Part shown: one piece after another, positions 51,423-59,617 of the stretch
How positions within the stretch are numbered: the first letter of the stretch is position 1
How the letters are laid out: the number at the start of each line of letters is the position of its first letter
Origin: Micromonospora coerulea
GTDB lineage: Bacteria > Actinomycetota > Actinomycetes > Mycobacteriales > Micromonosporaceae
Reading direction: 5' to 3'
Assembly (NCBI RefSeq): GCF_016598485.1
Contig: NZ_JAEMUW010000002.1
Location: forward strand, 248,001 to 312,000
Length of the DNA stretch: 64,000 nt
Made by a program: the position numbers and the translations under genes
The notes under the pieces: model-generated
What the model was told of the DNA's origin: nothing
The model's database searches: none
What the model saw: only the letters and a program-made list of their open reading frames with translations

Positions 51423-51452
51423 GCGCGCCTCCTCCCCGGGGAGGAGGCGCGC
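51423..51452. repeat. perfect 30-bp palindrome between divergent genes
   Basis: GCGCGCCTCCTCCCC (51423-51437) followed directly by its exact reverse complement (51438-51452). It lies 180 bp before the GT-C gene start and 73 bp before the membrane protein start, where a terminator is not expected. Confidence 0.5.
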
Positions 51453-51524
51453 TCCGACCGCCGGCCGGAACCGGGGCCCACGGTCGGGCGCGGCCCGTGG
51501 CCGAGTTCACCAGCATCTACAGGT

Positions 51525-52454
51525 ATGACTACCGCACTGCACCGGGCGGCACACTGGCACCGCCCCCTGATGGTCTTCGTCTCGGCGATGGCGGTGCTCG
51601 CCGTCGTCGCCGCGGTCGGCGTCCTCGTCGACCCGCGCGTCCTCACCGGCGCACCGATCTGGCTGAAGCCGTTCAAGTTCGCCGTGTCCTTCGTGCTGTA
51701 CGGCACCACCCTGGCCTGGATGCTCTCCCTGCTGCCGCGACGGAGCCGGACCGCGGAGTGGGCGGGCACGACCATCGTCGCGATGTCGCTGGTCGAGATG
51801 GTGGTGATCGTCGGGCAGGTGCTGCGCGGCACTACCAGCCACTACAACGAGACGACCCCGCTGAACGCCGCCCTGTGGCAGGTGATGGGCGCGTCGATCA
51901 TGGTGCTGTTCATCGCGCACTTCGTGATCGGGATCGTGGTACTGCGCCACCCGATCGCGGACCGGGTCGCCGCGTACGCGGTCGGGCTGGGGCTCGGCCT
52001 GTCCCTGCTGGGCATGCTGGTGGCGGTACCGATGGTGCTGCCCAGCCAGGACCCGGGGATCGAGGGGATCGCCGGGGCGCACAGCGTCGGCGTCGCGGAC
52101 GGGGGGCCGGGGCTGCCGCTGATCGGGTGGAGCACCACCGGCGGCGACCTGCGGATCGGGCACTTCGTGGGCCTGCACGCCCTGCAGGCGCTGCCCATCC
52201 TGGCGATGCTGCTGAACCGATTCCTCGGCACGCGGCTCGACGAACGCAGTCGGGTACGGCTGCTGGTCGTCGCCGGCGGGGCGTACGGCGTACTGACGAT
52301 GCTGTTGACCTGGCAGGCACTGCGCGGACAGCCGCTGCTGCGGCCGGACGCGCTGACGTTGGCCGCCGTGGCGGCCCTGGTGGTGACCACCGCGACCGCC
52401 GCCGGCCTGGTTGTGGCTCGCCGCCGCCGCCCGGAACTGGCGCTGGCCGCATGA
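51525..52454 (+). CDS. polytopic membrane protein of unknown function
   Basis: 309 residues with about eight predicted transmembrane helices (MVFVSAMAVLAVVAAVGVLV is the first, VPMVLPSQD is in a loop). Contains IWLKPFKFAVSFVLYGTTLAWML and the conserved GDLRIGHFVGLHALQALP, features of a family of actinobacterial integral membrane proteins without assigned role. No catalytic motif recognised. ATGA overlap with the ABA4-like gene and co-direction with the sensor kinase suggest a four-gene unit. Confidence 0.65.
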   Translation: MTTALHRAAHWHRPLMVFVSAMAVLAVVAAVGVLVDPRVLTGAPIWLKPFKFAVSFVLYGTTLAWMLSLLPRRSRTAEWAGTTIVAMSLVEMVVIVGQVLRGTTSHYNETTPLNAALWQVMGASIMVLFIAHFVIGIVVLRHPIADRVAAYAVGLGLGLSLLGMLVAVPMVLPSQDPGIEGIAGAHSVGVADGGPGLPLIGWSTTGGDLRIGHFVGLHALQALPILAMLLNRFLGTRLDERSRVRLLVVAGGAYGVLTMLLTWQALRGQPLLRPDALTLAAVAALVVTTATAAGLVVARRRRPELALAA

Positions 52455-52906
52455 CCGGGGCGCTGTTCACGCTGACGTTCGCGGTGGCCGCGCCGTTCTG
52501 GGCGCTGATGATCCTGCTGCCGTACTGGTCCTGGACCGCCCGGATCATCTCCTCGCCGTTGATCGTGCTGCCGGTCCTGGTGATCTACGCGCTGCTGGTG
52601 CTCCCGGCGCTCGGCGAGGTGCTGCCGGCCGTGCTGTCGCCGACCCTGGACGGCGTGCGCGACCTGCTCGGCACCGCCGACGGCGCGGCGGCGGCCTGGG
52701 CCCACCTGATCGCGTTCGATCTCTTCGCCGGCCGGTGGGCGTGGCTCGACAGCCGGGAACGGGGGGTGCCGGCGCTGATCATGGCGCCGGCGCTGGTGCT
52801 GACGATCCTGCTCGGGCCACTCGGCCTGGCCGCCTACCTCGGGATCCGGACCAGGTGGGTCCGGCCGACCGCGGCTGCTGCCCGCGCGCCGCAGCGCCTA
52901 GGCTGA
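52451..52906 (+). CDS. ABA4-like membrane protein (DUF4281)
   Basis: 151 residues, four hydrophobic helices. The pattern AAPFWALMILLPYWSWTARI, IVLPVLVIYALLVLP and AWAHLIAFDLFAGRWAWLDS fits the ABA4 family named from the plant neoxanthin-related protein. Bacterial members are of unknown function, and no carotenoid genes lie nearby. Start overlaps the previous gene's stop (ATGA). Only 4 nt separate it from the sensor kinase gene, which nevertheless has its own -10 element inside this gene. Confidence 0.8.
   Translation: MTGALFTLTFAVAAPFWALMILLPYWSWTARIISSPLIVLPVLVIYALLVLPALGEVLPAVLSPTLDGVRDLLGTADGAAAAWAHLIAFDLFAGRWAWLDSRERGVPALIMAPALVLTILLGPLGLAAYLGIRTRWVRPTAAAARAPQRLG
52899..52904 (+). promoter_or_regulatory. 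leaderless -10 element TAGGCT for the sensor kinase
   Basis: Six nt upstream of the ATG at 52911 and overlapping the stop region of the ABA4-like gene. It gives the kinase a leaderless start independent of the upstream pair. Confidence 0.45.
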
Positions 52907-52910
52907 TCCG

Positions 52911-54182
52911 ATGGGCTGGGTGGGACGACTGTTCGACCCGCGCGACACCCTCGCGCGGCTGCTGCTGCTCGACCTCAGCGGCGTCGGCTACCTGGTCTTC
53001 GGCACCCAGTCCGGCGGCTCGCCGACCGCCACGCAGTGGCTCCTCGCGGCGGTCGCGTTCGCCGTCGCGCTGGTGGTCCACCGCCGCCCACTGGTCAACC
53101 TGGTGGCGCAGGCCGCGCTGCTGGCGGTGGCGATCCAGGTCGTCGACGACACCACGATCAACCAGGTGGGTGCCAGCTACGCGCTGCTCGAGCTGGCCAT
53201 GTGGGCGCGCCGGCCGGGACTCATCTGGCTGGCCGCCGGGCTGCTCGCCGCGATCGATCTGACCGACTCGATCGGCGATCCGTTCGGGCGGTTCCTCTCC
53301 GGGGTCTTCGGGCTGACCGTGGAGGTCGGCCTGCCGCTGCTGCTCGGCCTGGTCATCCGGACCACCCGGGAACTCGGCCGGCAGGCCGAGGAACGCGCGG
53401 CGGAGGAGCAGCGCCGGCGCGAGTCGGAGAGCCGGGCCGCGCGCGCCGACGAACGCACCGCCATCGCCCGCGAGTTGCACGACGTGGTCGCGCACCACGT
53501 GGCGTCGATGGTGCTGCGGGTCGGGGTGGCCCGGCACGTCCTCACGGATCTGGATCCGCGGGTGGGCGAGGTGTTCGACGACGTGCACGGCACGGGGACC
53601 GCGGCCCTGGCGGACCTGCGCCGGCTGGTCGCGGTCCTGCGCGACCCCAACGGGGTACGCGGTGACGCGGCGCTGACCGCGATCGAGCCGTCGGCCGTCC
53701 CGGCGGCCCTCGGCGCGGCGGTCGACCGGGCCCGCCAGGCCGGCGTCACGGTGGAGGCCGACATCGACCCGGCGGTCGGCGCCCTCGACGCGGTGCGGGG
53801 CCTGGCCGTGTTGCGCCTGACCCAGGAGGCGTTGACCAACGTGGCCAAGCACGCCGGCACGTCGGCGCTGGCGCGCCTCACGGTCTCCGTGGTCGACGGG
53901 GCCGTCCACTGGGAGGTCTCGGACGACGGGCGCGGCCGGGTGCCGGCGGCGGTGCCGTCCGGCGGTGGCCACGGCCTCACCGGCATGCGGGAACGCGTCG
54001 AGGTCCTCGGCGGTCAGTTGGCGGCGGGCCCGACCGGCGCGGGTTGGCGGGTGCGTACCGTCCTTCCGGCCACGACCCCCGCGCCGACGGCTGCTTCCCT
54101 CTCCCCCGCCGGCACGCCGGCCCAGCCGCCGCCCCGCGACCGCGGGACCTCGGTCGCACCGCGCGCGGCGGAGCCGGCATGA
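52911..54182 (+). CDS. NarL-type sensor histidine kinase
   Basis: 423 residues. Residues 15-150 hold four to six membrane helices with short loops, so sensing is probably within or near the membrane. The HisKA_3 dimerisation helix carries phosphoacceptor H190 in AIARELHDVVAHHV, and the HATPase domain has LTQEALTNVAKHA (N box), VSDDGRG and GHGLTGMRERVEVLGG. The last 45 residues are Pro/Ala-rich. It should phosphorylate the response regulator encoded next, whose ATG overlaps its stop. Signal unknown. Confidence 0.92.
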   Translation: MGWVGRLFDPRDTLARLLLLDLSGVGYLVFGTQSGGSPTATQWLLAAVAFAVALVVHRRPLVNLVAQAALLAVAIQVVDDTTINQVGASYALLELAMWARRPGLIWLAAGLLAAIDLTDSIGDPFGRFLSGVFGLTVEVGLPLLLGLVIRTTRELGRQAEERAAEEQRRRESESRAARADERTAIARELHDVVAHHVASMVLRVGVARHVLTDLDPRVGEVFDDVHGTGTAALADLRRLVAVLRDPNGVRGDAALTAIEPSAVPAALGAAVDRARQAGVTVEADIDPAVGALDAVRGLAVLRLTQEALTNVAKHAGTSALARLTVSVVDGAVHWEVSDDGRGRVPAAVPSGGGHGLTGMRERVEVLGGQLAAGPTGAGWRVRTVLPATTPAPTAASLSPAGTPAQPPPRDRGTSVAPRAAEPA

Positions 54183-54805
54183 TCCGGCTCCTGCTGGTCG
54201 ACGACCAGCACCTCATCCGCGCGGGCCTGCGCATGCTCTGCGACGCCCAGCCCGACATCGAGGTCGTCGGCGAGGCCGACAACGGCCGCGAGGCGATCGC
54301 CCTCGCCGCGCGGCTCATCCCCGACGTCGTCGTCATGGACCTGCGCATGCCCGGCGTCGACGGGATCACCGCGACCAGCCGGATCCTCGCCGACCGCCCG
54401 GCCACCCGCGTCCTGGTGCTGACCACCTTCGGCGACGACGACCACCTCTATCCGGCGCTGACCGCCGGCGCCTGCGGATTCCTGCTCAAGGACGCACCGC
54501 CCGCCGACCTGCTCGACGGCATCCGCCGGGCCGCCGCGGGCGACAGCCCGTTCAGCCAGGAGGTGCTGCGACGCCTGGTCCAGCGTGCGGTGCACGCCCG
54601 CGCCGAGACGCCGCCACCGGCCCAGGGACTGACCGCCCGCGAGCAGGACGTGCTGAACCTCGTCGCCGAGGGGCTGTCCAACACGGAGATCGCCGATCGG
54701 CTGCACATCGGTGTCACCACGGTCAAGACCCACATCACCAGCCTGATGACCAAGACCAACAGCCCCAACCGGGTACGCCTGGCCCTGTTCGCCCGGGGCG
54801 CCTGA
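54179..54805 (+). CDS. NarL/LuxR-family response regulator
   Basis: 208 residues. Receiver domain with phosphoacceptor D54 (VVMDLRMPG), the acidic pocket VDDQ, switch Thr in VLVLTTFGDDDH and the conserved Lys in FLLKDAPPADLL. A GerE/LuxR helix-turn-helix lies at the C-terminus (LTAREQDVLNLVAEGLSNTE, then GVTTVKTHITSLMTK). Partner of the overlapping histidine kinase. Its targets are not visible; the membrane protein pair upstream is one possibility. Confidence 0.94.
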   Translation: MIRLLLVDDQHLIRAGLRMLCDAQPDIEVVGEADNGREAIALAARLIPDVVVMDLRMPGVDGITATSRILADRPATRVLVLTTFGDDDHLYPALTAGACGFLLKDAPPADLLDGIRRAAAGDSPFSQEVLRRLVQRAVHARAETPPPAQGLTAREQDVLNLVAEGLSNTEIADRLHIGVTTVKTHITSLMTKTNSPNRVRLALFARGA

Positions 54806-54964
54806 GGCTGCCAGGCGCGTCGGGTGGGCGGCGCGGCCGACCCGGTCGGGTCGCCGCGGTGACGCGTCCAGGTTGCCCCTGGCGGCAGCTCTGTGGGCCA
54901 CGGCGCGCCTCGATGATCTGGTACGTTGCGGCGGCGAACGCAGGTCACACGGGGGAGCAAGATC

Positions 54965-55453
54965 ATGCGGACGGTCCGGCTTGGACTGTTCAGCTCGGTC
55001 ATCATGGCGGTAGTCGTCATGGCGGGCTGCAACGACGGCAACAACTCGGCGGGCGACTCCGCGAAGTCCGGCGGCAACGCGGCGGCCACGGCGCCGGCGA
55101 TCGCTGCCAGCGCCACCGCATCGGGTGCTCCGGCCACGGACGCCGACACCAAGGCCGCCTGCACCACCATCAGCGGTGACATCAGGACCACCATGGCCAA
55201 GGTCGCCAAGGCGGAGAAGATTGGGCCGCCGGCGGGGCACTCCGCTGTCAGCGCCGAGTATTCCGCTGGTGCCGCCGGACTCTACGCGCACATGTTCACC
55301 GCGAGCACCCAGGTCAACGATGCCGCGAAGCAGGTCGCGACCGCCATGTCGGACCTCGCCGACACGTACGCGACGGCCCCCGGGAAGACGCCGAGCAAGA
55401 CGGCCCTGAACACCGCCGTCAAGCAGTTCCAGGCCACCTGCGCGACCAGCTGA
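54965..55453 (+). CDS. small secreted lipoprotein
   Basis: 162 residues. Signal peptide with lipobox VMAGC, lipidated Cys22, then a Ser/Gly/Ala-rich spacer to about residue 60 and a helical domain with two cysteines (AACTTISGD and the C-terminal ATCATS) that could form a disulfide closing the domain. No known family recognised. GGGGGAGC precedes the ATG. It stands alone between the response regulator and the DUF72 gene. Confidence 0.75.
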   Translation: MRTVRLGLFSSVIMAVVVMAGCNDGNNSAGDSAKSGGNAAATAPAIAASATASGAPATDADTKAACTTISGDIRTTMAKVAKAEKIGPPAGHSAVSAEYSAGAAGLYAHMFTASTQVNDAAKQVATAMSDLADTYATAPGKTPSKTALNTAVKQFQATCATS

Positions 55454-55544
55454 GGAGTGGGCCCCGGTATCCGGCCGCCCGACCGGATACGTATCCGCGG
55501 CGCGAACCGCCGCGCACCAGGGCGTCGAGTGGTGGGAGGGTCGG

Positions 55545-56396
55545 ATGCGCCTGCACGTGGGGTGCGCGATGTGGACGCACAAGTCCTGGCAGGGACGCTT
55601 CCTGGCGCACCCGCTGCCGGCCCACGAGCGGCTGCGCGCCTACGCCGGCTGGTGCACCGCGGTCGAGGGCAACACCACCTTCTACGCGACCCCGTCGCCG
55701 GAGACGGTGGCGTCGTGGGCGCGGCAGACCGACCCCGACTTCCGGTTCGTGCCCAAGCTGCCGAAGGTCGTCACGCACGAACGCCGGCTCACCGGCGCCG
55801 ACGACGAGCTTCGGGCCTTCCTGAACGCGATCGAACCCCTCGGCCCACGAGCCCACGCCCTCTGGATCCAGCTGCCGGGCTCGTTCGGCCCCGCCGACGT
55901 ACCCGCGCTGGCCCGGTTCCTGCGCGGGCTGCCCACGATCCACCGGTACGCCGTGGAGGTCCGCCACCCGGCGTTCTTCGACGACCCCCGGGCAGTGCGG
56001 ACGCTCGAGGAAACGCTTGTCACGGTCGGCGCGGAATGGATCCCCTTCGACACCACCGCGTTCTTCCGCACCCCGCCGACCAGCGACGCGGAACGGGAGG
56101 CGTGGACCAGGAAGCCACGTACGCCGCTGCGCACCCGCGCGCTGACCGACCGGCCGATCGTCCGGTACCTCGGCCGGGACGACCCCGCGCGGACGGTCGA
56201 GGGCTGGCAGCCATGGCTCGACGTGGTGACCGGTTGGCTGCGCGAGGGTCGCTCGCCGACCGTGTTCGTGCACACCCCGGACAACGCCGACGCCCCCGAC
56301 CTCGCCCGCCGCTTCCACGACGAGGTCCGGGCGCGCCTGCCCGAGCTCGAGCCACTGCCGGAGCCGGTGCCCGTGGGGCCGTCGACGCTGTTCTGA
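55545..56396 (+). CDS. DUF72-family TIM-barrel protein
   Basis: 283 residues. DUF72 signature: LHVGCAMWTHKSWQGRF at the start, VEGNTTFYATPSPETVASWA, FVPKLPKVVTHERRL, and YAVEVRHPAF. The fold is a barrel related to endonuclease IV-like proteins; the activity is unknown. GTGGGAGGG lies before the ATG. Monocistronic, convergent with the DUF4386 gene. Confidence 0.88.
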   Translation: MRLHVGCAMWTHKSWQGRFLAHPLPAHERLRAYAGWCTAVEGNTTFYATPSPETVASWARQTDPDFRFVPKLPKVVTHERRLTGADDELRAFLNAIEPLGPRAHALWIQLPGSFGPADVPALARFLRGLPTIHRYAVEVRHPAFFDDPRAVRTLEETLVTVGAEWIPFDTTAFFRTPPTSDAEREAWTRKPRTPLRTRALTDRPIVRYLGRDDPARTVEGWQPWLDVVTGWLREGRSPTVFVHTPDNADAPDLARRFHDEVRARLPELEPLPEPVPVGPSTLF

Positions 56397-56470
56397 CCGG
56401 GCGGGACGGAGGGTGGCAAACCCAGCGTGAGGCTGCCCGCGTTGGCCGCTGAGCCAACCGCTCTTTGCGG

Positions 56471-57190
56471 CTACCCCGCTACGGGATGGGCGTCGGCTAC
56501 AACCGGCGCGGTGGCGAGTCCCCCCGAGGCCGGAGACCGGAAGCCCTTGAGGATCAGGTACAGAGCGAGGCAGAGCTCCCAGGCGAACACTGGGATGGCG
56601 GCGATGGCTGCCCATACCGAGATCTGCTGGTAGATGCCGAACATCTGGGCGGTGCCCGAGGCGAAGACCAGCGGGCCGCCGACCAGTCCCAGCACGGGGA
56701 TGAACCGGGGCACCAGGCCGGACCGGTAGAGCAGGTACGCGAGCAGCACCGTGTTCGTTCCGCAGATGAAGCTGGGCCCGACCAGGAATGTCCAGTTGTG
56801 GAACGCTACGAGGGCGCTTCCCAGCGCGGTCGCGTCGGCGCCGGCCGTCCCCGCCGAGTCCTGCCGCAGGGTCACGACGGCAAGGAGCGGAACGACGCCG
56901 ACGGCAATGACGCCGGCTTCGAGCGTGCGCAGGCCGACATAGCCCAGGGCGACACCCTCGTTCTGCCGCTTGACGATGGGAAACAGCGTGACCGCCGTCC
57001 CGACGATGGCGAGGGCCAGGACCACCTCGAGGAACACACCAAGGAGCACCTGGGTGTCGGGACCCGGGCCGACGACGTAGTCGGCGTGGTGGAGAACCGG
57101 TCCGTAGAGGGCGACCGCCGCGATCGAGGTGACGTGAGTGACCAGGAACAGGACACCGACGACCGTGGCCGTCCTTCTGTTTGATGGCAT
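56471..57190 (-). CDS. DUF4386-type membrane protein
   Basis: 239 residues, about six transmembrane helices (TVVGVLFLVTHVTSIAAVAL first). The opening RRTATVVGVLFLVTHVTS and GLRTLEAGVIAVGVVPLLAV and the sequence FHNWTFLVGPSFICGTNTVLLAYLLYRSGLVPR are characteristic of DUF4386. Function unknown. ATG 57190 has GGAAGAG upstream; a GTG at 57205 is in frame. Divergent from a TetR gene with two strong operators between them, so it is very probably under TetR control. Confidence 0.85.
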   Translation of the reverse strand: MPSNRRTATVVGVLFLVTHVTSIAAVALYGPVLHHADYVVGPGPDTQVLLGVFLEVVLALAIVGTAVTLFPIVKRQNEGVALGYVGLRTLEAGVIAVGVVPLLAVVTLRQDSAGTAGADATALGSALVAFHNWTFLVGPSFICGTNTVLLAYLLYRSGLVPRFIPVLGLVGGPLVFASGTAQMFGIYQQISVWAAIAAIPVFAWELCLALYLILKGFRSPASGGLATAPVVADAHPVAG

Positions 57191-57210
57191 GTGGGTCTCT
57201 TCCACGCAGG

Positions 57211-57263
57211 GAGGTGTACGACGTACACCTCAATGCCCAAACCATAGGTGTACGCTGTACACA
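57211..57263. promoter_or_regulatory. paired TetR operators between DUF4386 and tetR genes
   Basis: Operator 1 is a 21-bp perfect dyad, GAGGTGTACG-a-CGTACACCTC (57211-57231). Operator 2 is GTGTAC-gct-GTACAC (57248-57262) with the same AGGTGTAC half site. They overlap both divergent promoters and the 5' edge of the DUF4386 leader, a standard TetR self- and target-repression layout. Confidence 0.75.
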
Positions 57264-57311
57264 TGTCAAGCGGCGAGATCGATCATCACCGGCACCTGGG
57301 CGGTGGGCGGC

Positions 57312-58031
57312 ATGGCTGAGTCGGCGCAGGCCCCACGGCGTGTCCCGTTGAACCGGGATCGCGTGCTGCGCGCCGCGGTGGCGCTCGCCGACGACGTCGG
57401 CATCGAGGCGCTGAGCATGCGCAACCTGGCCGAACGGCTGGGCGTGGTGCCGATGGCCCTCTACAAGCACGTGGCGAACAAGGAGGAGCTGCTCGACGGC
57501 GTGGTCGAGATCATCGTCGGCGAGATCGATCCACCCGCCCAGGGCGCGGACTGGAAGGACGCCATCCGGCAGCGGATCCTGTCGGCCCGACGCGCGCTGT
57601 TGCGTCACCGCTGGGCATCCCAGGTGATCGAGTCGCGCCTGCACGCCCCACCGGTCGTGCTGGACTACATGAACTCGCTGATCGGAATGTTCCGGGCCGG
57701 CGGTTTTTCCGTTGACCTGACCCACCACGTGATGCACGCCCTCGGCAGCCGGATGTGGGGTTTCACCCAGGAGGTGTTTCCCACCCCACCACCACCCGCT
57801 GACCCGGACGTGCGGGCGGCCATGTTCGGCCAGCTGGCAGCGCAGTATCCCTACATCATCGAGATCGCCACGGCGGGATCGCACGACGAGGAATCGGCCG
57901 TGGGTCGAGGCTGCGACGATCAGTTCGAGTTCGAGTTCGCGTTGGACGTCCTCCTGGACGGGTTCGAGCGACTCCACCAGCAGGGCTGGAGCTCCACCGA
58001 CCGTAGGCGAGCCACACGCGCCAGTGCGTAG
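57312..58031 (+). CDS. TetR-family repressor
   Basis: 239 residues. The N-terminal helix-turn-helix is NRDRVLRAAVALADDVGIEALSMRNLAERLGVVPMALYKHV, the classical TetR(B)-like form with a C-terminal TetR_C_1 domain (HRWASQVIESRLHAPPVVL; HALGSRMWGFTQEVF). It likely binds the two dyads upstream and represses itself and the divergent DUF4386 membrane protein. The ligand is unknown. ATG 57312 is the conserved beginning; the ribosome site is weak (GGTGGG). Confidence 0.9.
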   Translation: MAESAQAPRRVPLNRDRVLRAAVALADDVGIEALSMRNLAERLGVVPMALYKHVANKEELLDGVVEIIVGEIDPPAQGADWKDAIRQRILSARRALLRHRWASQVIESRLHAPPVVLDYMNSLIGMFRAGGFSVDLTHHVMHALGSRMWGFTQEVFPTPPPPADPDVRAAMFGQLAAQYPYIIEIATAGSHDEESAVGRGCDDQFEFEFALDVLLDGFERLHQQGWSSTDRRRATRASA

Positions 58032-58118
58032 CTCGTTCCAGGTCGACAAGCCAGCGGGCATCGACGAAGTCGAGGGCGCGGGAGGCATATGCCATGGCGC
58101 CTCGGGTACCTGCCGGGC

Positions 58119-58670
58119 ATGGCGCGCTACACGAAACCCGAGCTCAGAGAGCAGCTCAAGGAAGAGATCAAGGCTTCCGACAAGGGCGGCAGGCAGGGGC
58201 AGTGGTCGGCGCGTAAGTCGCAGCTACTGACCCGGGAGTACGAGAAGCACGGCGGGGGCTACCAGGGCCCGCGGGACCAGCGGCAGAAATCCTTGCAGCG
58301 CTGGGGCGAAGAGGACTGGCAAACCAGGGAGGGCGCTACCCGGGCGCGCCGCAACGGCGAGACCCGTCGTTACCTTCCCAAGCAGGCATGGGAACAGCTC
58401 TCCGCTGAGCAGCAGCGCGCGACCGACGCCAAGAAGCGGAACGAGTCCAAGTCCGGCAGGCAGTACGTTTCCAATACCCAGCCAGCCAAACGCGCACGAC
58501 GGAACGCCACGTCGGCCCCACGAATCTCGGAAATGACTGTCGCCGAGGCGGCCAAGCTTGTCCGCGGCCTTGACACCCGGCAACTCAAAGGGGCACTGCA
58601 ACTCGAACGCGAGGGCAAGGCTCGCAAGACGCTCATCCAGCGCCTGCAGTCAGAACTTGACCGACGCTGA
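58119..58670 (+). CDS. DUF5872-type basic protein
   Basis: 183 residues, very basic and Gln/Lys/Arg-rich, low in hydrophobic residues. ARYTKPELREQLKEEIKASD, GQWSARKSQLLTREYEKHGGG and QKSLQRWGEEDWQTREG match a short family common in actinobacteria and proteobacteria, called DUF5872. The last 50 residues (EMTVAEAAKLVRGLDTRQLKGALQLEREGKAR) form a helical unit similar to SAP/Rho-N type nucleic-acid-binding domains. Nucleic-acid or nucleoid binding is inferred from charge. Slightly lower GC than neighbours. Start ATG 58119 rather than 58089 because the family begins MARYTK. Confidence 0.78.
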   Translation: MARYTKPELREQLKEEIKASDKGGRQGQWSARKSQLLTREYEKHGGGYQGPRDQRQKSLQRWGEEDWQTREGATRARRNGETRRYLPKQAWEQLSAEQQRATDAKKRNESKSGRQYVSNTQPAKRARRNATSAPRISEMTVAEAAKLVRGLDTRQLKGALQLEREGKARKTLIQRLQSELDRR

Positions 58671-58723
58671 GCCCGCCTAGCTCGGGGGTGGTCGAGGAGG
58701 CGCCACCCCGCTGACCGCACGCC

Positions 58724-59311
58724 TCACGTGGGCAGGTCGGCGCCTGTCTGCTCCTTCACCATGTACTCCGCGTACCAGTCGGGCCAGTTCGGGTCCGCCT
58801 GGCCGATGCGCTTCTCGTGCTCGCCGTGGGCGGCCGCCGCACGCTGCAGCGCACTCGCCAGGTCGCGGGCGGAGCTGAACGAAGTCGCGGCAGCCTCGAC
58901 GCGCCCGGGAAGCCGGGTCGTGATCTCCTGCAGCAGCCAGGTGTTGCCGTCGGGATCGCTGAACGAGGCGCGCGAGTAGTAGCTACGGCGCTCGGGGTCC
59001 AAACCGCTGACCGGGCCTTCCGGGCCGAGGTGATGAGGGTCGCTCACCTCGACACCGACGGCGACCAGCGCGTTCCGGGCCGCCTCGAGGTCGGACACGA
59101 TCAGGTACTCCTTGGCTGAACCAGGCGCCGCCGACGTGAGGTCCGGCCCGAAGTGGACCGAACACTGCGAGCCGGGCGGCGTGAACTGGATCACGCCAGG
59201 CGGTGTCTGGTCGAGCCTCCACCCGAGGCGCCCGTAGAACTCCTTGGCCCGGTCGACGTCCGAGACCGGGAGGACGACCACCTCGAGCTTCATGTCGACC
59301 TTCGTGCTCAT
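58724..59311 (-). CDS. VOC-superfamily (glyoxalase-like) protein
   Basis: 195 residues. One VOC domain at residues 5-125: VVLPVSDVDRAKEFYGRLGW, IQFTPPGSQCSVHFG, EYLIVSDLEAARNALVAVG and SFSDPDGNTWLLQEITTR, with the metal-binding Glu of the last strand. The C-terminal 65 residues are a helical tail ending WYAEYMVKEQTG. Members include glyoxalases, dioxygenases and antibiotic-binding proteins; no choice can be made here. ATG with AGGAGG upstream. Confidence 0.88.
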   Translation of the reverse strand: MSTKVDMKLEVVVLPVSDVDRAKEFYGRLGWRLDQTPPGVIQFTPPGSQCSVHFGPDLTSAAPGSAKEYLIVSDLEAARNALVAVGVEVSDPHHLGPEGPVSGLDPERRSYYSRASFSDPDGNTWLLQEITTRLPGRVEAAATSFSSARDLASALQRAAAAHGEHEKRIGQADPNWPDWYAEYMVKEQTGADLPT

Positions 59312-59617
59312 CGCGGCCTCCTGGACTCGGTGAGGGCGCATCATGCGCTTCCCTGCGGCGTCCCAACAGTGAGACGCCCCGGTCGGTTTCCTGGCCTGGT
59401 CTCGGGTACGACGGTACTGCCTGCGCAGTTGCCACGGGCGCCGTTCTCAGCATCACGGTTACGGCTGCCATCCTGCTGTTTCTCACCGTCGCAGCGGTGC
59501 CAGCACAGGCGACGATCTTCTGCCCGCCGCGGGCCGGGCCATTTCCCCACTGCTGCCACCTCGCCCGGCCGGGCCCGCCATCATCGAACTGGGGCTCGCC
59601 AAGAAGGAGGTCAACCG
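59312..59617. other. 306-bp intergenic region
   Basis: No convincing gene. One plus-strand frame at about 59430-59530 codes for a strikingly hydrophobic run (VLSITVTAAILLFLTVAAVP, then AQA) like a signal peptide but has no start codon or ribosome site. It may be a decayed exported protein gene. The right end holds the AAGGAGG of the next gene. Confidence 0.5.

Noticed and set aside
56427-56470. Hairpin TTGGC-N6-GCCAA as terminator between DUF72 and DUF4386 genes
   Set aside because: Only five pairs and no run of U; too weak to annotate.
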